This document shows, in pieces, positions 43,765-51,921 of a DNA stretch of 51,921 nt. The notes below the pieces were generated by a model, which did not search any database, was not told where the DNA came from, and worked only from the letters and a program-made list of their open reading frames with translations. Position numbers and translations under genes: made by a program. Position 1 is the first letter of the stretch. Each line of letters starts with the position of its first letter. The stretch comes from Cryomorphaceae bacterium (lineage in GTDB: Bacteria > Bacteroidota > Bacteroidia > Flavobacteriales > Schleiferiaceae), in NCBI GenBank assembly GCA_022565745.1, contig JAIUMB010000001.1, forward strand, positions 1 to 51,921, written 5' to 3'.

Positions 43765-44601
43765 CTAAAAACCTCGTTTGGCAATAAAAAAGACTTCATC
43801 TTTTTCAACGGAATAGGCTCTAATAAGGTTGGCACAGTCATTTTCTCCTAAAAAATCAATGTTTAGGGTACTCGTACCTGATAGCACTGAGTCGGTTGAC
43901 ATGAGCAGTTCTCCCGATGTGACACCATATTCGCATATATCTTCAAATTCGATGGGCGAAACCATGACAACATCAGCAGAAATATTTTTTTCATCATAGG
44001 TAAACCGTGTGGTGTCGACTGCAGTCATTTTAAATTCTCGATTATTTTTTTCTAAAGGCAAAAAATCACTTACAAACAACAAGGTTCTATCAAAACTCAA
44101 AGTGTTTTTATTAATTTCAAAATTATTGCTGGAAAAGTTAAATTCAAAACCAGTTGTAAGGGCGCCATTGTTGGTCAGTTCAACGGTACCTTGACACGCA
44201 TTTTTCTTGTAGGTGAAATCATCAAACGTTATTGAGGTTATGCTTCCAGCATCTTCGTAGTTACCATTGCTCACGGAGAAAGCGATGTTTCCTGAGCGAA
44301 GGATGCCGTCGGGAAAGGTAGTTCCTCCGCCTTGTAAACCGTAAAAAATGGTGACGCCTTGGTTGTTTGAAACCGCTTTTATGTCATCATAAAGAATGGT
44401 GGAGTCGGTATTGATGAAAGCAGAATCTCTAAGTATTTCATCGATTAGCGCGATGGTATGGATAATGACCGATTCGGCATCGATGTAAGCTTCGACAAAC
44501 GCAGATTCATCGGTAAGGTCTGTGGTTCCCAATTCATTATCACAGGAAGAAAATGACCCAATAAACAGTGCTGCAAGGGTTATGATATTGATTGTCTTCA
44601 T
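43765..44601 (-). CDS. Unknown lipoprotein, last gene of an envelope operon
   Basis: 278 residues from the ATG at 44601. The open frame extends to 44769 but those 56 codons lie inside the preceding gene and lack signal-like sequence, whereas MKTINIITLAALFIGSFSSC is a proper lipoprotein signal (Cys20). The mature protein has no domain I recognise; it is Thr/Ser/Asp-rich and mostly beta, with one Cys pair candidate (about 150 and 230) and a second near the end (DFLGENDCANLI). It starts 13 bases after the DUF5723 gene, so envelope-linked function is likely but undefined. Confidence 0.75.
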   Translation of the reverse strand: MKTINIITLAALFIGSFSSCDNELGTTDLTDESAFVEAYIDAESVIIHTIALIDEILRDSAFINTDSTILYDDIKAVSNNQGVTIFYGLQGGGTTFPDGILRSGNIAFSVSNGNYEDAGSITSITFDDFTYKKNACQGTVELTNNGALTTGFEFNFSSNNFEINKNTLSFDRTLLFVSDFLPLEKNNREFKMTAVDTTRFTYDEKNISADVVMVSPIEFEDICEYGVTSGELLMSTDSVLSGTSTLNIDFLGENDCANLIRAYSVEKDEVFFIAKRGF

Positions 44602-44614
44602 GTTAGATGTTGTT

Positions 44615-46015
44615 TTACAAACCGGTTGATAATTCAGTCTCATTAACGTCATCTTTTTTCTTTCTTTGGCGTCTTTCAGATCGATCCCATAAAGCCACAT
44701 TGATTCCGGTTTGAACCATAGCGCCTCTGAAGTGTGAAATTGATATATTATTGGTGGCAACATCTGCAATCATAAAAAATTGTATTCCAGGGAAGTACAA
44801 TTGAAAACCGCCACCACCGCCAAACACTTTTCCTTGTACCGTGGTTATACTTGCCATAGCACTAAAGAATTTTGCCGGGCGAATGACATATCTGAAGTTG
44901 ACATCTACGTGATGACTGTTTAGCCAGTTGGTATAACGAGCCACTCCGTGAAATTGATGCATTTTGCTCAAATCATACGTTGCTCCTAAATAAAGCTGAG
45001 TAGGTAATGAACGGCGATATGAACTGCCTTTTTCGTAGTCTAAGCCATAAACTACATTTAGTGTATCAAGAAATTCACCGGCAAACACGGCATCGTTTCT
45101 TACGTCGTATCTAATGCCATCATAGTCCCAACTGGCGTTACTGCTAACATCAACATTATTGGCCGTATAATTAACCGCCCCTAATCCCAATAGGGAAGCA
45201 GAAACGGATAATTTATCGTTAATGGTGTATTCAGCGCCGAGATCTAGGGAATATCCAATGTTTTGATTAGAACTATAGTTAGAAAGTGCTTCGTCAGCGC
45301 TGTAATCAAAAATAGCTCCGTCTTCATCAAACATTGGTCCGCCAACAAAAGACGAACGGGCATAAAAATCACTCTTCGTTATCCACACATCGTCTTTGAA
45401 TTCTATTTGAAGATTATTGTCATTTTGGCGCACATTGAAGTTATAAATGCCTTGGTGACGATACAGTCTTGCGCCAATAGTCAACTTATCGTTGACCACA
45501 TAAGAAGCACCTAAATGAATAGAAGCCAAAAGGGAAGTTTCCATAGACCAGCCGCCAAACTGAACCACTTGGTTTTCAAACTGAGCATTTCCACGTGTAA
45601 TCAACCGAATTAGATTTTCTGGAATCTGGATATGGTTATACTGATTAATCATGCCTCCAAAGCTGATTTGCCATTTGGACGATAGATTGAAGCTGGTAAA
45701 CATGACATTTGACGATGCGCCTCCTCGGATAAATTCATTACCTCCAAAGTTCCCAAGAATGTTTTCAATGTTATCGTTGAACACCGTTCCTTTACCCATG
45801 ATGTCATACGCTGAAAAGGCAGAGCTATGGGTCATGGCGCCTAGGTGAAACAATCCAACAGAAACTCTTTGACTGGTTCTGGTCGCTGGGTTTAACAAAC
45901 TACTCTGTGCGACATCTTTGTAATTGTATAAAAGCAGGTCGTTTTGTTGTGCTATAAGGGTTGACGACAACAAGACCAATACGGCAAAAGCAAAAATGAA
46001 TGTCTTACTCATCAT
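44615..46015 (-). CDS. DUF5723-type outer-membrane beta-barrel protein
   Basis: 466 residues. Signal peptide about 1-22 (FIFAFAVLVLLSSTLIAQQ). The mature protein matches the DUF5723/PorV-like barrels of Bacteroidota: it opens with AQSSLLNPATRTSQRVSVGL (about 36-55) and continues with many alternating strands, for example SSKWQISFGGMINQYNHIQI, LSVSASLLGLGAVNYTANNV, and FGGGGGFQLYFPGIQFFMIA. The basic tail SERRQRKKKDD is predicted periplasmic or extracellular. Function unknown. It overlaps the upstream lipoprotein gene by 11 bases. Confidence 0.8.
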   Translation of the reverse strand: MMSKTFIFAFAVLVLLSSTLIAQQNDLLLYNYKDVAQSSLLNPATRTSQRVSVGLFHLGAMTHSSAFSAYDIMGKGTVFNDNIENILGNFGGNEFIRGGASSNVMFTSFNLSSKWQISFGGMINQYNHIQIPENLIRLITRGNAQFENQVVQFGGWSMETSLLASIHLGASYVVNDKLTIGARLYRHQGIYNFNVRQNDNNLQIEFKDDVWITKSDFYARSSFVGGPMFDEDGAIFDYSADEALSNYSSNQNIGYSLDLGAEYTINDKLSVSASLLGLGAVNYTANNVDVSSNASWDYDGIRYDVRNDAVFAGEFLDTLNVVYGLDYEKGSSYRRSLPTQLYLGATYDLSKMHQFHGVARYTNWLNSHHVDVNFRYVIRPAKFFSAMASITTVQGKVFGGGGGFQLYFPGIQFFMIADVATNNISISHFRGAMVQTGINVALWDRSERRQRKKKDDVNETELSTGL

Positions 46016-47537
46016 CAGGAGGGGTAATGTTATACGAATTAAGACCTGCTTTTACGCGAATAAGTGAGTTGAAGTTGTAATCGTCATAAATAACAACCCT
46101 TTGATTACCTTGATTGGCTGTTCCTAATTTCAAACGCAATTTATACGCTGTGGCCAATGGTATAATATCGAGTATGTCTTGATCAAACACAACCGATTCG
46201 GAATAGCTTATTTCATTTGTTACTCTTCCATTTTCATCCACTTCAGCAGGTTGCAACACCGTTAAACTTATAGAGTCCAATCGCACATCATTGGTGTCAA
46301 TAAAAATCAAATCTAGTTCAGTCCAAAATGGAAACCTATTGACAGAGCGAAGGTCTAATTCAAGTCTGTTGAGGTCCAATTGGAGTAGTTGATTTAATAC
46401 ATCTTGCTCAGACTCTTGCGTCAAAATGATTTCTTCTGCAGAAAAATCAAGAGGAATGATCAACTCAACATCGATGATAAGGTTGCTATTGCGATTGGCG
46501 AAGTTGTATTTTGAACTGTCTTGATCGTCGTTGACCACAACCGTTCCCTGCAAAAAGAGTTGTTCAGGTATGTTTTGCAAAAAGTTGACAATATCGGAAT
46601 TGTTTTTATCAAAAACCGTAGTTGTGGTTGTCGTTACTCCAGGAGCGCTGGCAGGGGCAACCATGATTTCAGGCAATCTAATAAGTGATGGAGAAGTGCC
46701 TTTTTTGATGCCGTTTACTGCTGGTGTAAATTTCAAATCAATGCCAAAAGGGTTGTGGACTGTAATTCTCAACTCTGGTTCATACAGGGTAATCATGCCT
46801 TGAAAACGCTCAATGCCTCCAAAGTCAATAGGCTGTTTTAGAGACGGGAGAGCAACAACGCGGCGGCCGATATAGCCTTCAATGGTTTCAACGCGTAAAT
46901 GTTTAAATTGCCAATCATACGAAATGGTGTCGTCACCAGCTAATCCTGCCGCGTTGGTTACTTCTACGGCGTATGCTACACCATTAACGCCTGTTGCTGA
47001 GGTGAAGTCAATATTAAGTCCACTCACGTCAAATGATCCACTTTGGGACGAGGGCGTTACTTCAAAATCAAATACTGCGGGTTGACCATTAAGTGTAGCA
47101 TTTAAAAAACGAAATTCAACAACGGTTCCCACCGGATAGGATTGCTTAAAATCAAAACTTAACTGCCCTTCATGAAGAACAACATTGTCTAAAGAGGCGC
47201 CACCGTAGACGGACAAACTAAATTCAAAGGGTATAACCCCCATGTTTTCGGTGATGTTATGGGTGGTTTTGGGTTGATCTGGTGGCAAGTCAAAGTATAC
47301 TTCGCCATCTTGATTGATAACACTGTCTTCACTAAGCACAAACTGAAGCTTCCCATCGGGAAGTCGATTGATGAAAGAAACTTCCTCATCAATATTTTTA
47401 ATGTCAAAAAAAGCACGAATCAGTGGTCCCGACCAATCAGAACTTATGTCATTATTAATGATACTCGGATCTAAGTCATCCTTCCAGCAACTGGTTGTGG
47501 CTATTAAGACTATGCTTAAGAGTGAAAATAAACGCAT
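46005..47537 (-). CDS. Large unknown lipoprotein, first gene of an envelope operon
   Basis: 510 residues from the ATG at 47537; the frame extends to 47588 but that segment reaches the -7 box. The signal MRLFSLLSIVLIATTSC ends in a lipobox (Cys17). The mature protein is almost all beta, with several Ig/LEA-like sandwiches: a block near PFEFSLSVYGGASLDNVVLH (about 118-137) and a later one near PELRITVHNPFGIDLKFTPA. I do not recognise a named family. It probably faces the periplasm or cell surface and may act with the barrel protein encoded next. Confidence 0.75.
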   Translation of the reverse strand: MRLFSLLSIVLIATTSCWKDDLDPSIINNDISSDWSGPLIRAFFDIKNIDEEVSFINRLPDGKLQFVLSEDSVINQDGEVYFDLPPDQPKTTHNITENMGVIPFEFSLSVYGGASLDNVVLHEGQLSFDFKQSYPVGTVVEFRFLNATLNGQPAVFDFEVTPSSQSGSFDVSGLNIDFTSATGVNGVAYAVEVTNAAGLAGDDTISYDWQFKHLRVETIEGYIGRRVVALPSLKQPIDFGGIERFQGMITLYEPELRITVHNPFGIDLKFTPAVNGIKKGTSPSLIRLPEIMVAPASAPGVTTTTTTVFDKNNSDIVNFLQNIPEQLFLQGTVVVNDDQDSSKYNFANRNSNLIIDVELIIPLDFSAEEIILTQESEQDVLNQLLQLDLNRLELDLRSVNRFPFWTELDLIFIDTNDVRLDSISLTVLQPAEVDENGRVTNEISYSESVVFDQDILDIIPLATAYKLRLKLGTANQGNQRVVIYDDYNFNSLIRVKAGLNSYNITPPDDE

Positions 47538-47585
47538 GGTTAGGGTAGAGCTTGTTTGATTGTGTGTTTGTTTTAAAAATATACA

Positions 47586-47617
47586 CAAAAATAGTTCAGA
47601 ATAAGATTCTTTCTAAA
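47586..47617 (-). promoter_or_regulatory. Promoter of the lipoprotein-DUF5723-lipoprotein operon
   Basis: On the minus strand TTTA (47617-47614), 20 bases, TATTTTTG (47593-47586), about 48 bases before the ATG at 47537. Confidence 0.7.
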
Positions 47618-47622
47618 ATTTT

Positions 47623-49506
47623 TTACTTGACAACCATTTCTATACGCCTGTTAATTGCTCTGCCTTCTTCGGTTTCATTGGTTGCAATAGGAGAGGAGGC
47701 GCCATAGCCTTTGATTGATACATTTTTAGCGGCAATGCCTTTTTCAATCAAGTAATCTTTTACCGACTGTGCTCTATTTTCACTAAGTTTTTGATTGTAA
47801 GCGTCACTTCCTTGATTATCGGTATGTCCGGCAATTTCTACGGATAGGTTTGGTGAACGCTTAAGCAGCTGTACAACACGATTTAACTCTGTGAAACTGG
47901 TGTTTTTGAGTTCAAATTTATCGTAATCAAAGAAGATATTTCTCAACACAACAGATTCTCCTTTTTCAAGCTTGTTGAGATCAACCAATAATTTTCTGGG
48001 CGCATCGGCACCTTCTTCTTCTAAACTAAAGTTTTCAGAATGAAATAAGTAGTTTTCTTTCTCAACACTCAAGGCATAGTCACGCTGCGCAGGAAGTATG
48101 ATAAAGAACCCACCGCTTTCATCACTATTCAATGTCCAAACCGTGTCATTTTTATTGATGTCTATAACCTCTAGTAGGGCATTGGGAATGACTTTTTTTG
48201 TTTTAGCATCTCTCACAACACCTTCCACAAAAGCGACTGGATTTCCTCTGTGAGGAGGGGGGACGTCAAATTTATATAAGTCTAAACCACCAAATCCCTC
48301 TTCTCTTTCGGAGGCGAAAAAACCGGTTTTACCATCAGGACTAAGCACCAAGCTTGATTCTTCTCTATGTGTGTTAATTGGGTAACCCAGATTTTCTGGT
48401 TTTCCCCACGTACCATCATCACGACGTTCACTTACGAAAAAGTCCAAGTCTCCAAACCCTGGATGACCATCTGATGCAAAGTATAAGCGGGTGTTGTCGA
48501 AGTAGATAAATGGTGTAGTTTCTCTATGTGGTGTGTTGACTTCACCAGGAATAGGCTTTGCAACAGACCAGCTTCCATCGGCTTGTTTTTCACTGAACAT
48601 AATGGTCATTTTGGATGCACGCATGTCTTTTCCACGGACAAAATAAAGCGTTTTACCATCAGGGGAAATGCTAGGCATAGACTCCCAAGCTGCTGTGTTG
48701 ATGGATTGTCCGAGGTTTTGGGGCTGCGACCACATGCCCTTAGCATCGCGAAAAGCAATATAAATATCACAGGATCCGTAGCCATCAGGTCTTTGGCATC
48801 CCGCAAAAAACAGAGTCTTTCCGTCGGCACTGAGCGATTGAGCGCCTTCGTTGTTGTCGGTGTTAAGTCGTCCTTTTAATCGCTCTTTGGGGGCCCATTC
48901 ACCATCGTTTAGTTTGATGCTTTCAAAGAAGTCTTCATCCCGTTTTGGGCCTTTAATTTGCCGTTCGGTAAACACCAATACCTCGCCATCTGCACTAATG
49001 CTAGGAAAGTACTGGTGACCTTCATCATTGATGTTTTCTCCTAAATTTTCTGGCGAGAAGGGGAAGGGGGTTTTAATGGCTTCTGCAGCAAATTCACTGC
49101 TAATAATGATGCGTTGAGCCAAATCGTTGGCCCTGGCAGCACTGCGTCTCAACTGCAAGTATGATTGCATATAACGTTTGGCTTCATCATACTGTTGGTT
49201 GATAAATGACGTTTCTCCCAAATTAAAAAGCACAAAATCTGCTTTGCCTGTTTTAAGAGCAGATTTATAAAACGATATGGCCTTATTATAATCTTCATTT
49301 CCACGATGGATATCGGCACGAAGAATCCAAGCATCGACAAAATCAGGATCTTTTTTGTTGACTTTTTCAAGGTGATTAAGCGCTTTTTCAACCTCATCTT
49401 CCCTCAGTGCTTGTCTGGCTTTTTCAAATTCCTTAAAGGACTTTTTAGATTGTGCACAAGCGGGTTGGAGCAATATTAATGCGAAGATGAGTAAAAATGA
49501 GCGCAT
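47623..49506 (-). CDS. PorE-like TPR/beta-propeller/OmpA-domain protein
   Basis: 627 residues. After a signal peptide (about 1-19, LLIFALILLQPACAQ) come TPR repeats (about 22-130), a WD40/PD40 beta-propeller (about 150-405, repeated ISADGEVLVF, SADGKTLFFAG, ISPDGKTLYFV and LSPDGKTGFFAS blades), a carboxypeptidase-regulatory-like domain (about 415-500) and a C-terminal OmpA peptidoglycan-binding domain (about 512-627, with IAGHTDNQGSDAYNQKLSEN). This domain order matches PorE, the T9SS protein that ties the machinery to peptidoglycan; paralogues with the same architecture exist, so the T9SS role is likely but not certain. It starts one base after the queE stop. Confidence 0.88.
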   Translation of the reverse strand: MRSFLLIFALILLQPACAQSKKSFKEFEKARQALREDEVEKALNHLEKVNKKDPDFVDAWILRADIHRGNEDYNKAISFYKSALKTGKADFVLFNLGETSFINQQYDEAKRYMQSYLQLRRSAARANDLAQRIIISSEFAAEAIKTPFPFSPENLGENINDEGHQYFPSISADGEVLVFTERQIKGPKRDEDFFESIKLNDGEWAPKERLKGRLNTDNNEGAQSLSADGKTLFFAGCQRPDGYGSCDIYIAFRDAKGMWSQPQNLGQSINTAAWESMPSISPDGKTLYFVRGKDMRASKMTIMFSEKQADGSWSVAKPIPGEVNTPHRETTPFIYFDNTRLYFASDGHPGFGDLDFFVSERRDDGTWGKPENLGYPINTHREESSLVLSPDGKTGFFASEREEGFGGLDLYKFDVPPPHRGNPVAFVEGVVRDAKTKKVIPNALLEVIDINKNDTVWTLNSDESGGFFIILPAQRDYALSVEKENYLFHSENFSLEEEGADAPRKLLVDLNKLEKGESVVLRNIFFDYDKFELKNTSFTELNRVVQLLKRSPNLSVEIAGHTDNQGSDAYNQKLSENRAQSVKDYLIEKGIAAKNVSIKGYGASSPIATNETEEGRAINRRIEMVVK

Positions 49507-49507
49507 A

Positions 49508-50158
49508 TTAAGGTATTTTCAAGTATTTATGAGTTTGAAGAGAAACACACCAACGAGGATTAGCCATAACGTAATTGACCAATTCGGGCGTTACGCGTTC
49601 ACTACGGCTCCATTCAGGTTGTAAAAATAAGCGACAATCTTTTTTAACATGCTTAGCATGGTCTTCAGCCCAGATGTAATCGTGCTTATTAAAAATAATA
49701 ACTTTTAATTCGTTAGCCACTTGGTACCATTCCGACGTGGGAGGCTTGGTTTTTTTAGGCGATAGACAAACCCAATCCCAAAGCCCAGAAAATGGATAGG
49801 CTCCAGATGTTTCTAAGTGAATAATAAAACCTTCTTGTCGAAGTAAAGTGGTAAGTGGTGTCATATTGTAGGTCGCTGGTTCACCACCAGTAATCACGAC
49901 GGTTTTACACCCACTTTCGTTTCTAGCATTTTTGGCTTTTAATACAATGTCTTCAATGGCGGTAGGGGGGTGACGGTTGGCATCCCAACTTTCTTTGACA
50001 TCACACCAATGACAGCCCACGTCGCAGCCACCTATTCGAATAAAGTAAGAAGGGGTTCCAGTATGAAACCCCTCTCCTTGAATGGTATAAAAATCTTCCA
50101 TCAAAGGAAGGAAAAGCCCACTCTCAACCAGAGCTTGACGTTCTTCAGCAATCGTCAT
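49508..50158 (-). CDS. queE: 7-Carboxy-7-deazaguanine synthase (radical SAM)
   Basis: 216 residues. QueE converts CPH4 to 7-carboxy-7-deazaguanine in queuosine synthesis. The radical-SAM cluster motif is C-x3-C-x2-C (Cys45, Cys49, Cys52: GGCDVGCHWCDVKESW). Substrate and SAM motifs TIQGEGFHTGTPSYFIRIGG and VVITGGEPATYNM are present. No queC, queD or queF is in the window. It sits between clpC (6-base gap) and the PorE-like gene (one base), which suggests one transcript. Confidence 0.94.
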   Translation of the reverse strand: MTIAEERQALVESGLFLPLMEDFYTIQGEGFHTGTPSYFIRIGGCDVGCHWCDVKESWDANRHPPTAIEDIVLKAKNARNESGCKTVVITGGEPATYNMTPLTTLLRQEGFIIHLETSGAYPFSGLWDWVCLSPKKTKPPTSEWYQVANELKVIIFNKHDYIWAEDHAKHVKKDCRLFLQPEWSRSERVTPELVNYVMANPRWCVSLQTHKYLKIP

Positions 50159-50164
50159 ATCTCG

Positions 50165-51921
50165 TTAGTTTTTGGCGTCGTCCTTAACTTCATCACTTGC
50201 TGATGACGACTCCTTTGGGGCTTGAGAAAGAACGATCAGCTTGTCGTTTTCTTTGTCTAAATCCATTTTCACCACAGCGCCATCTTTGATCTTGCCGTTG
50301 ATGATTTCTTCCGCCAACGGGTCTTCAATGTATTTTTGTATGGCACGAGTTAATGGACGAGCACCAAAATGCGGGTCAAATCCTTTATCGGCAACAAAAT
50401 CTTTGGCCTTTTTGGTTAACTTAAGTGTATATCCTAAGTCGGTTATGCGCTCAAAAAGTTTCTTTAACTCAATATCAATAATTTTGAGAATATCATCCTT
50501 ATCGAGCGGATTGAAGAGCACTACATCATCTATACGATTGAGGAATTCAGGAGCAAAAGCTTTTTTCAACGCACTTTCGATGACGCCTTTGGACAATTCT
50601 GAAGATTTGTCGCTGCGTACTTTTGTTTGAAAACCAACACCTGTTCCGAAATCTTTCAATTGGCGCGAGCCAACATTAGACGTCATAATGATGATGGTGT
50701 TTTTAAAGTTCACTTTTCGCCCCAAGCTATCCGTCAATTGTCCGTCGTCCAAAGCCTGCAACAGAAGATTAAACACGTCGGGATGTGCTTTTTCAATCTC
50801 GTCTAACAGAACAACGGAGTAGGGTTTACGGCGAACTTTTTCTGTCAATTGCCCGCCTTCTTCATAACCCACATATCCTGGAGGCGCTCCAATCAAACGG
50901 CTTACAGCAAACTTTTCCATGTACTCGCTCATGTCAATGCGAATCATGGCATCTTCTGAATCGAAGAGGACACGCGACAAATCCTTGGCCAACTGAGTTT
51001 TACCAACACCGGTAGGTCCAAGAAAGATAAAACTACCGATTGGCTTCTTGGGGTCTTTCAGTCCTGCGCGATTGCGCTGAATGGCTTTGACAACTTTTTT
51101 TACAGCATCGTTTTGACCGATAACCATCCCTGTCAATTCTCCTTCAAGGTTGGCCAAACGTTTGCCTTCTTTTTGGGCAATACGCTGAACAGGTATGCCC
51201 GTCATCATGGCAACAACTTGTGCCACATTGTCTTCAGTCACATCAACGCGGTTTTTCTTAACCTCTTCTTGCCACTCTTGCTGAGCGCGCTCGAGGTCCG
51301 CTTCTAAATGCTTTTCATCATCTCTTAACCGAGCAGCCTCTTCATATTTTTGGCGTTTAACGACATTTATTTTCTCCTCGCGTATCTCTTCTAATTTCTT
51401 CTCGAGTTCCAAAACCTTCTTAGGAACTTTAATGGATGTTATGTGTACACGTGATCCGGCTTCGTCTAAGGCATCAATGGCTTTATCTGGAAGGTGTCGG
51501 TCGGAGATGTATCTGGTGGTCAAAGACACACATGCTTTTATGGCTTCATCTGTATAGTTGACGTTGTGGTGGTCTTCGTATTTGACTTTGATGTTGTTCA
51601 AAATCTGAATGGTTTCTTCAGGCGAAGTTGGTTCAACCATTACCTTTTGAAAGCGACGCTCCAAAGCACCATCTTTTTCAATATATTGACGGTATTCATC
51701 CAGTGTAGTGGCACCAATGCATTGAATTTCTCCACGCGCCAGCGCCGGTTTAAACATGTTGGAGGCGTCTAGAGAGCCCGTAGCTCCGCCAGCGCCAACG
51801 ATGGTGTGTAATTCATCGATGAATAAAATGATGTCTTCATTCTTTTCCAACTCATTCATCAATGCCTTCATGCGCTCTTCAAATTGGCCGCGATATTTTG
51901 TTCCAGCCACAAGTGATGCGA
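50165..51921 (-). CDS. clpC: ClpC-type AAA+ protease ATPase, 5' end outside window
   Basis: 585 codons visible; the frame runs off the right edge, so no start is seen (a GTG at 51910 is internal, within SLVAGTKYRG). The end of AAA domain 1 has the Walker B LFIDELHTIVGAGG and ALERRFQKV arginine finger. The middle region carries a short UVR-like coiled coil (KRQKYEEAARLRDDEKHLEA), which marks ClpC rather than ClpB. AAA domain 2 has FLGPTGVGKTQLAKDL and VVLLDEIEKAHPDVFNLLLQ. The C-terminus lacks the long ClpB middle domain. ClpC unfolds substrates for ClpP. Regulated protein turnover in the cytoplasm. Confidence 0.95.
   Translation of the reverse strand, partial: ASLVAGTKYRGQFEERMKALMNELEKNEDIILFIDELHTIVGAGGATGSLDASNMFKPALARGEIQCIGATTLDEYRQYIEKDGALERRFQKVMVEPTSPEETIQILNNIKVKYEDHHNVNYTDEAIKACVSLTTRYISDRHLPDKAIDALDEAGSRVHITSIKVPKKVLELEKKLEEIREEKINVVKRQKYEEAARLRDDEKHLEADLERAQQEWQEEVKKNRVDVTEDNVAQVVAMMTGIPVQRIAQKEGKRLANLEGELTGMVIGQNDAVKKVVKAIQRNRAGLKDPKKPIGSFIFLGPTGVGKTQLAKDLSRVLFDSEDAMIRIDMSEYMEKFAVSRLIGAPPGYVGYEEGGQLTEKVRRKPYSVVLLDEIEKAHPDVFNLLLQALDDGQLTDSLGRKVNFKNTIIIMTSNVGSRQLKDFGTGVGFQTKVRSDKSSELSKGVIESALKKAFAPEFLNRIDDVVLFNPLDKDDILKIIDIELKKLFERITDLGYTLKLTKKAKDFVADKGFDPHFGARPLTRAIQKYIEDPLAEEIINGKIKDGAVVKMDLDKENDKLIVLSQAPKESSSASDEVKDDAKN

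Noticed and set aside
1..51921. CRISPR array, transposon, toxin-antitoxin or restriction genes
   Set aside because: No regularly spaced repeats, no inverted terminal repeats flanking a transposase, and no matching proteins were seen.

Overview
The window is a stretch of ordinary-looking chromosome from a member of the Bacteroidota, most likely class Flavobacteriia. The evidence for this includes gliding-motility genes gldB and gldC, a secreted protein with a type IX secretion (T9SS) C-terminal signal, a PorE-like OmpA protein, TonB-receptor and DUF5723-type outer-membrane barrels, menaquinone genes (menA, menC), a fused E1 alpha-keto-acid dehydrogenase, and repeated promoters of the Bacteroidota form TTTG/CTTG-N19-21-TAnnTTTG. 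Genes are densely packed, mostly on the minus strand. I see no integrase, transposase, CRISPR array, restriction system or phage gene, so nothing marks the window as an acquired island.

Layout. 1-2.5 kb (minus): start of the E1 gene, an endonuclease III without iron-sulfur cysteines, and a secreted VWA protein. 2.57-3.06 kb: a tRNA-Ser/tRNA-Pro unit (plus) with an odd duplicated and inverted copy of the tRNA-Ser 3' end between the two tRNAs. 3.1-4.8 kb: T9SS-exported DUF4397 protein (minus). 5.1-8.1 kb (plus): miaE, gcvT, an EamA transporter, rplS. 8.3-16 kb (minus): dnaK, a Na/phosphate symporter with a PhoU-like tail, a MoxR-like AAA/VWA pair, a Tat-signal pirin. 16.3-19.1 kb (plus): Ppx/GppA phosphatase and a GT2 fused to a degenerate sugar-transferase module. 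19.1-23.3 kb (minus): ApaG-like protein, menC, menA, rho with a long disordered insert.

23.5-27.6 kb: yraN (plus), gldC-gldB (minus), a PorT-like barrel, nadE and a NarL-type regulator (plus). 27.7-32.0 kb (minus): a compact five-gene unit of a PolB-like 3'-5' exonuclease, a fused double ABC ATPase, a CoA-binding protein, a GT4 glycosyltransferase and lipocalin blc. 32.1-34.5 kb: a TonB receptor with a His-rich loop (plus). 34.5-37.9 kb (minus): a translationally coupled Gfo/Idh dehydrogenase, unknown lipoprotein and polyprenyl-phosphate sugar transferase. 38.0 kb: pcm (plus). 38.9-43.7 kb (minus): recR-priA and a GT2-cvfB pair. 43.8-47.6 kb (minus): a three-gene envelope operon (two lipoproteins, one DUF5723 barrel). 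47.6-51.9 kb (minus): clpC (5' end missing), queE and the PorE-like gene.

Recurring themes are envelope and surface-polysaccharide building, T9SS and gliding, protein quality control (dnaK, clpC, pcm) and DNA repair (nth, recR, priA). The strongest unusual signals are the tRNA-Ser-derived repeat, three genes (miaE, pcm, recR) whose -7 box ends only 4-5 bases before the start codon and which therefore probably give leaderless mRNAs, the Rho insert, the GT2/degenerate sugar-transferase fusion and the unknown lipoprotein in the sugar operon. I found no convincing new multi-gene defence or metabolic system.
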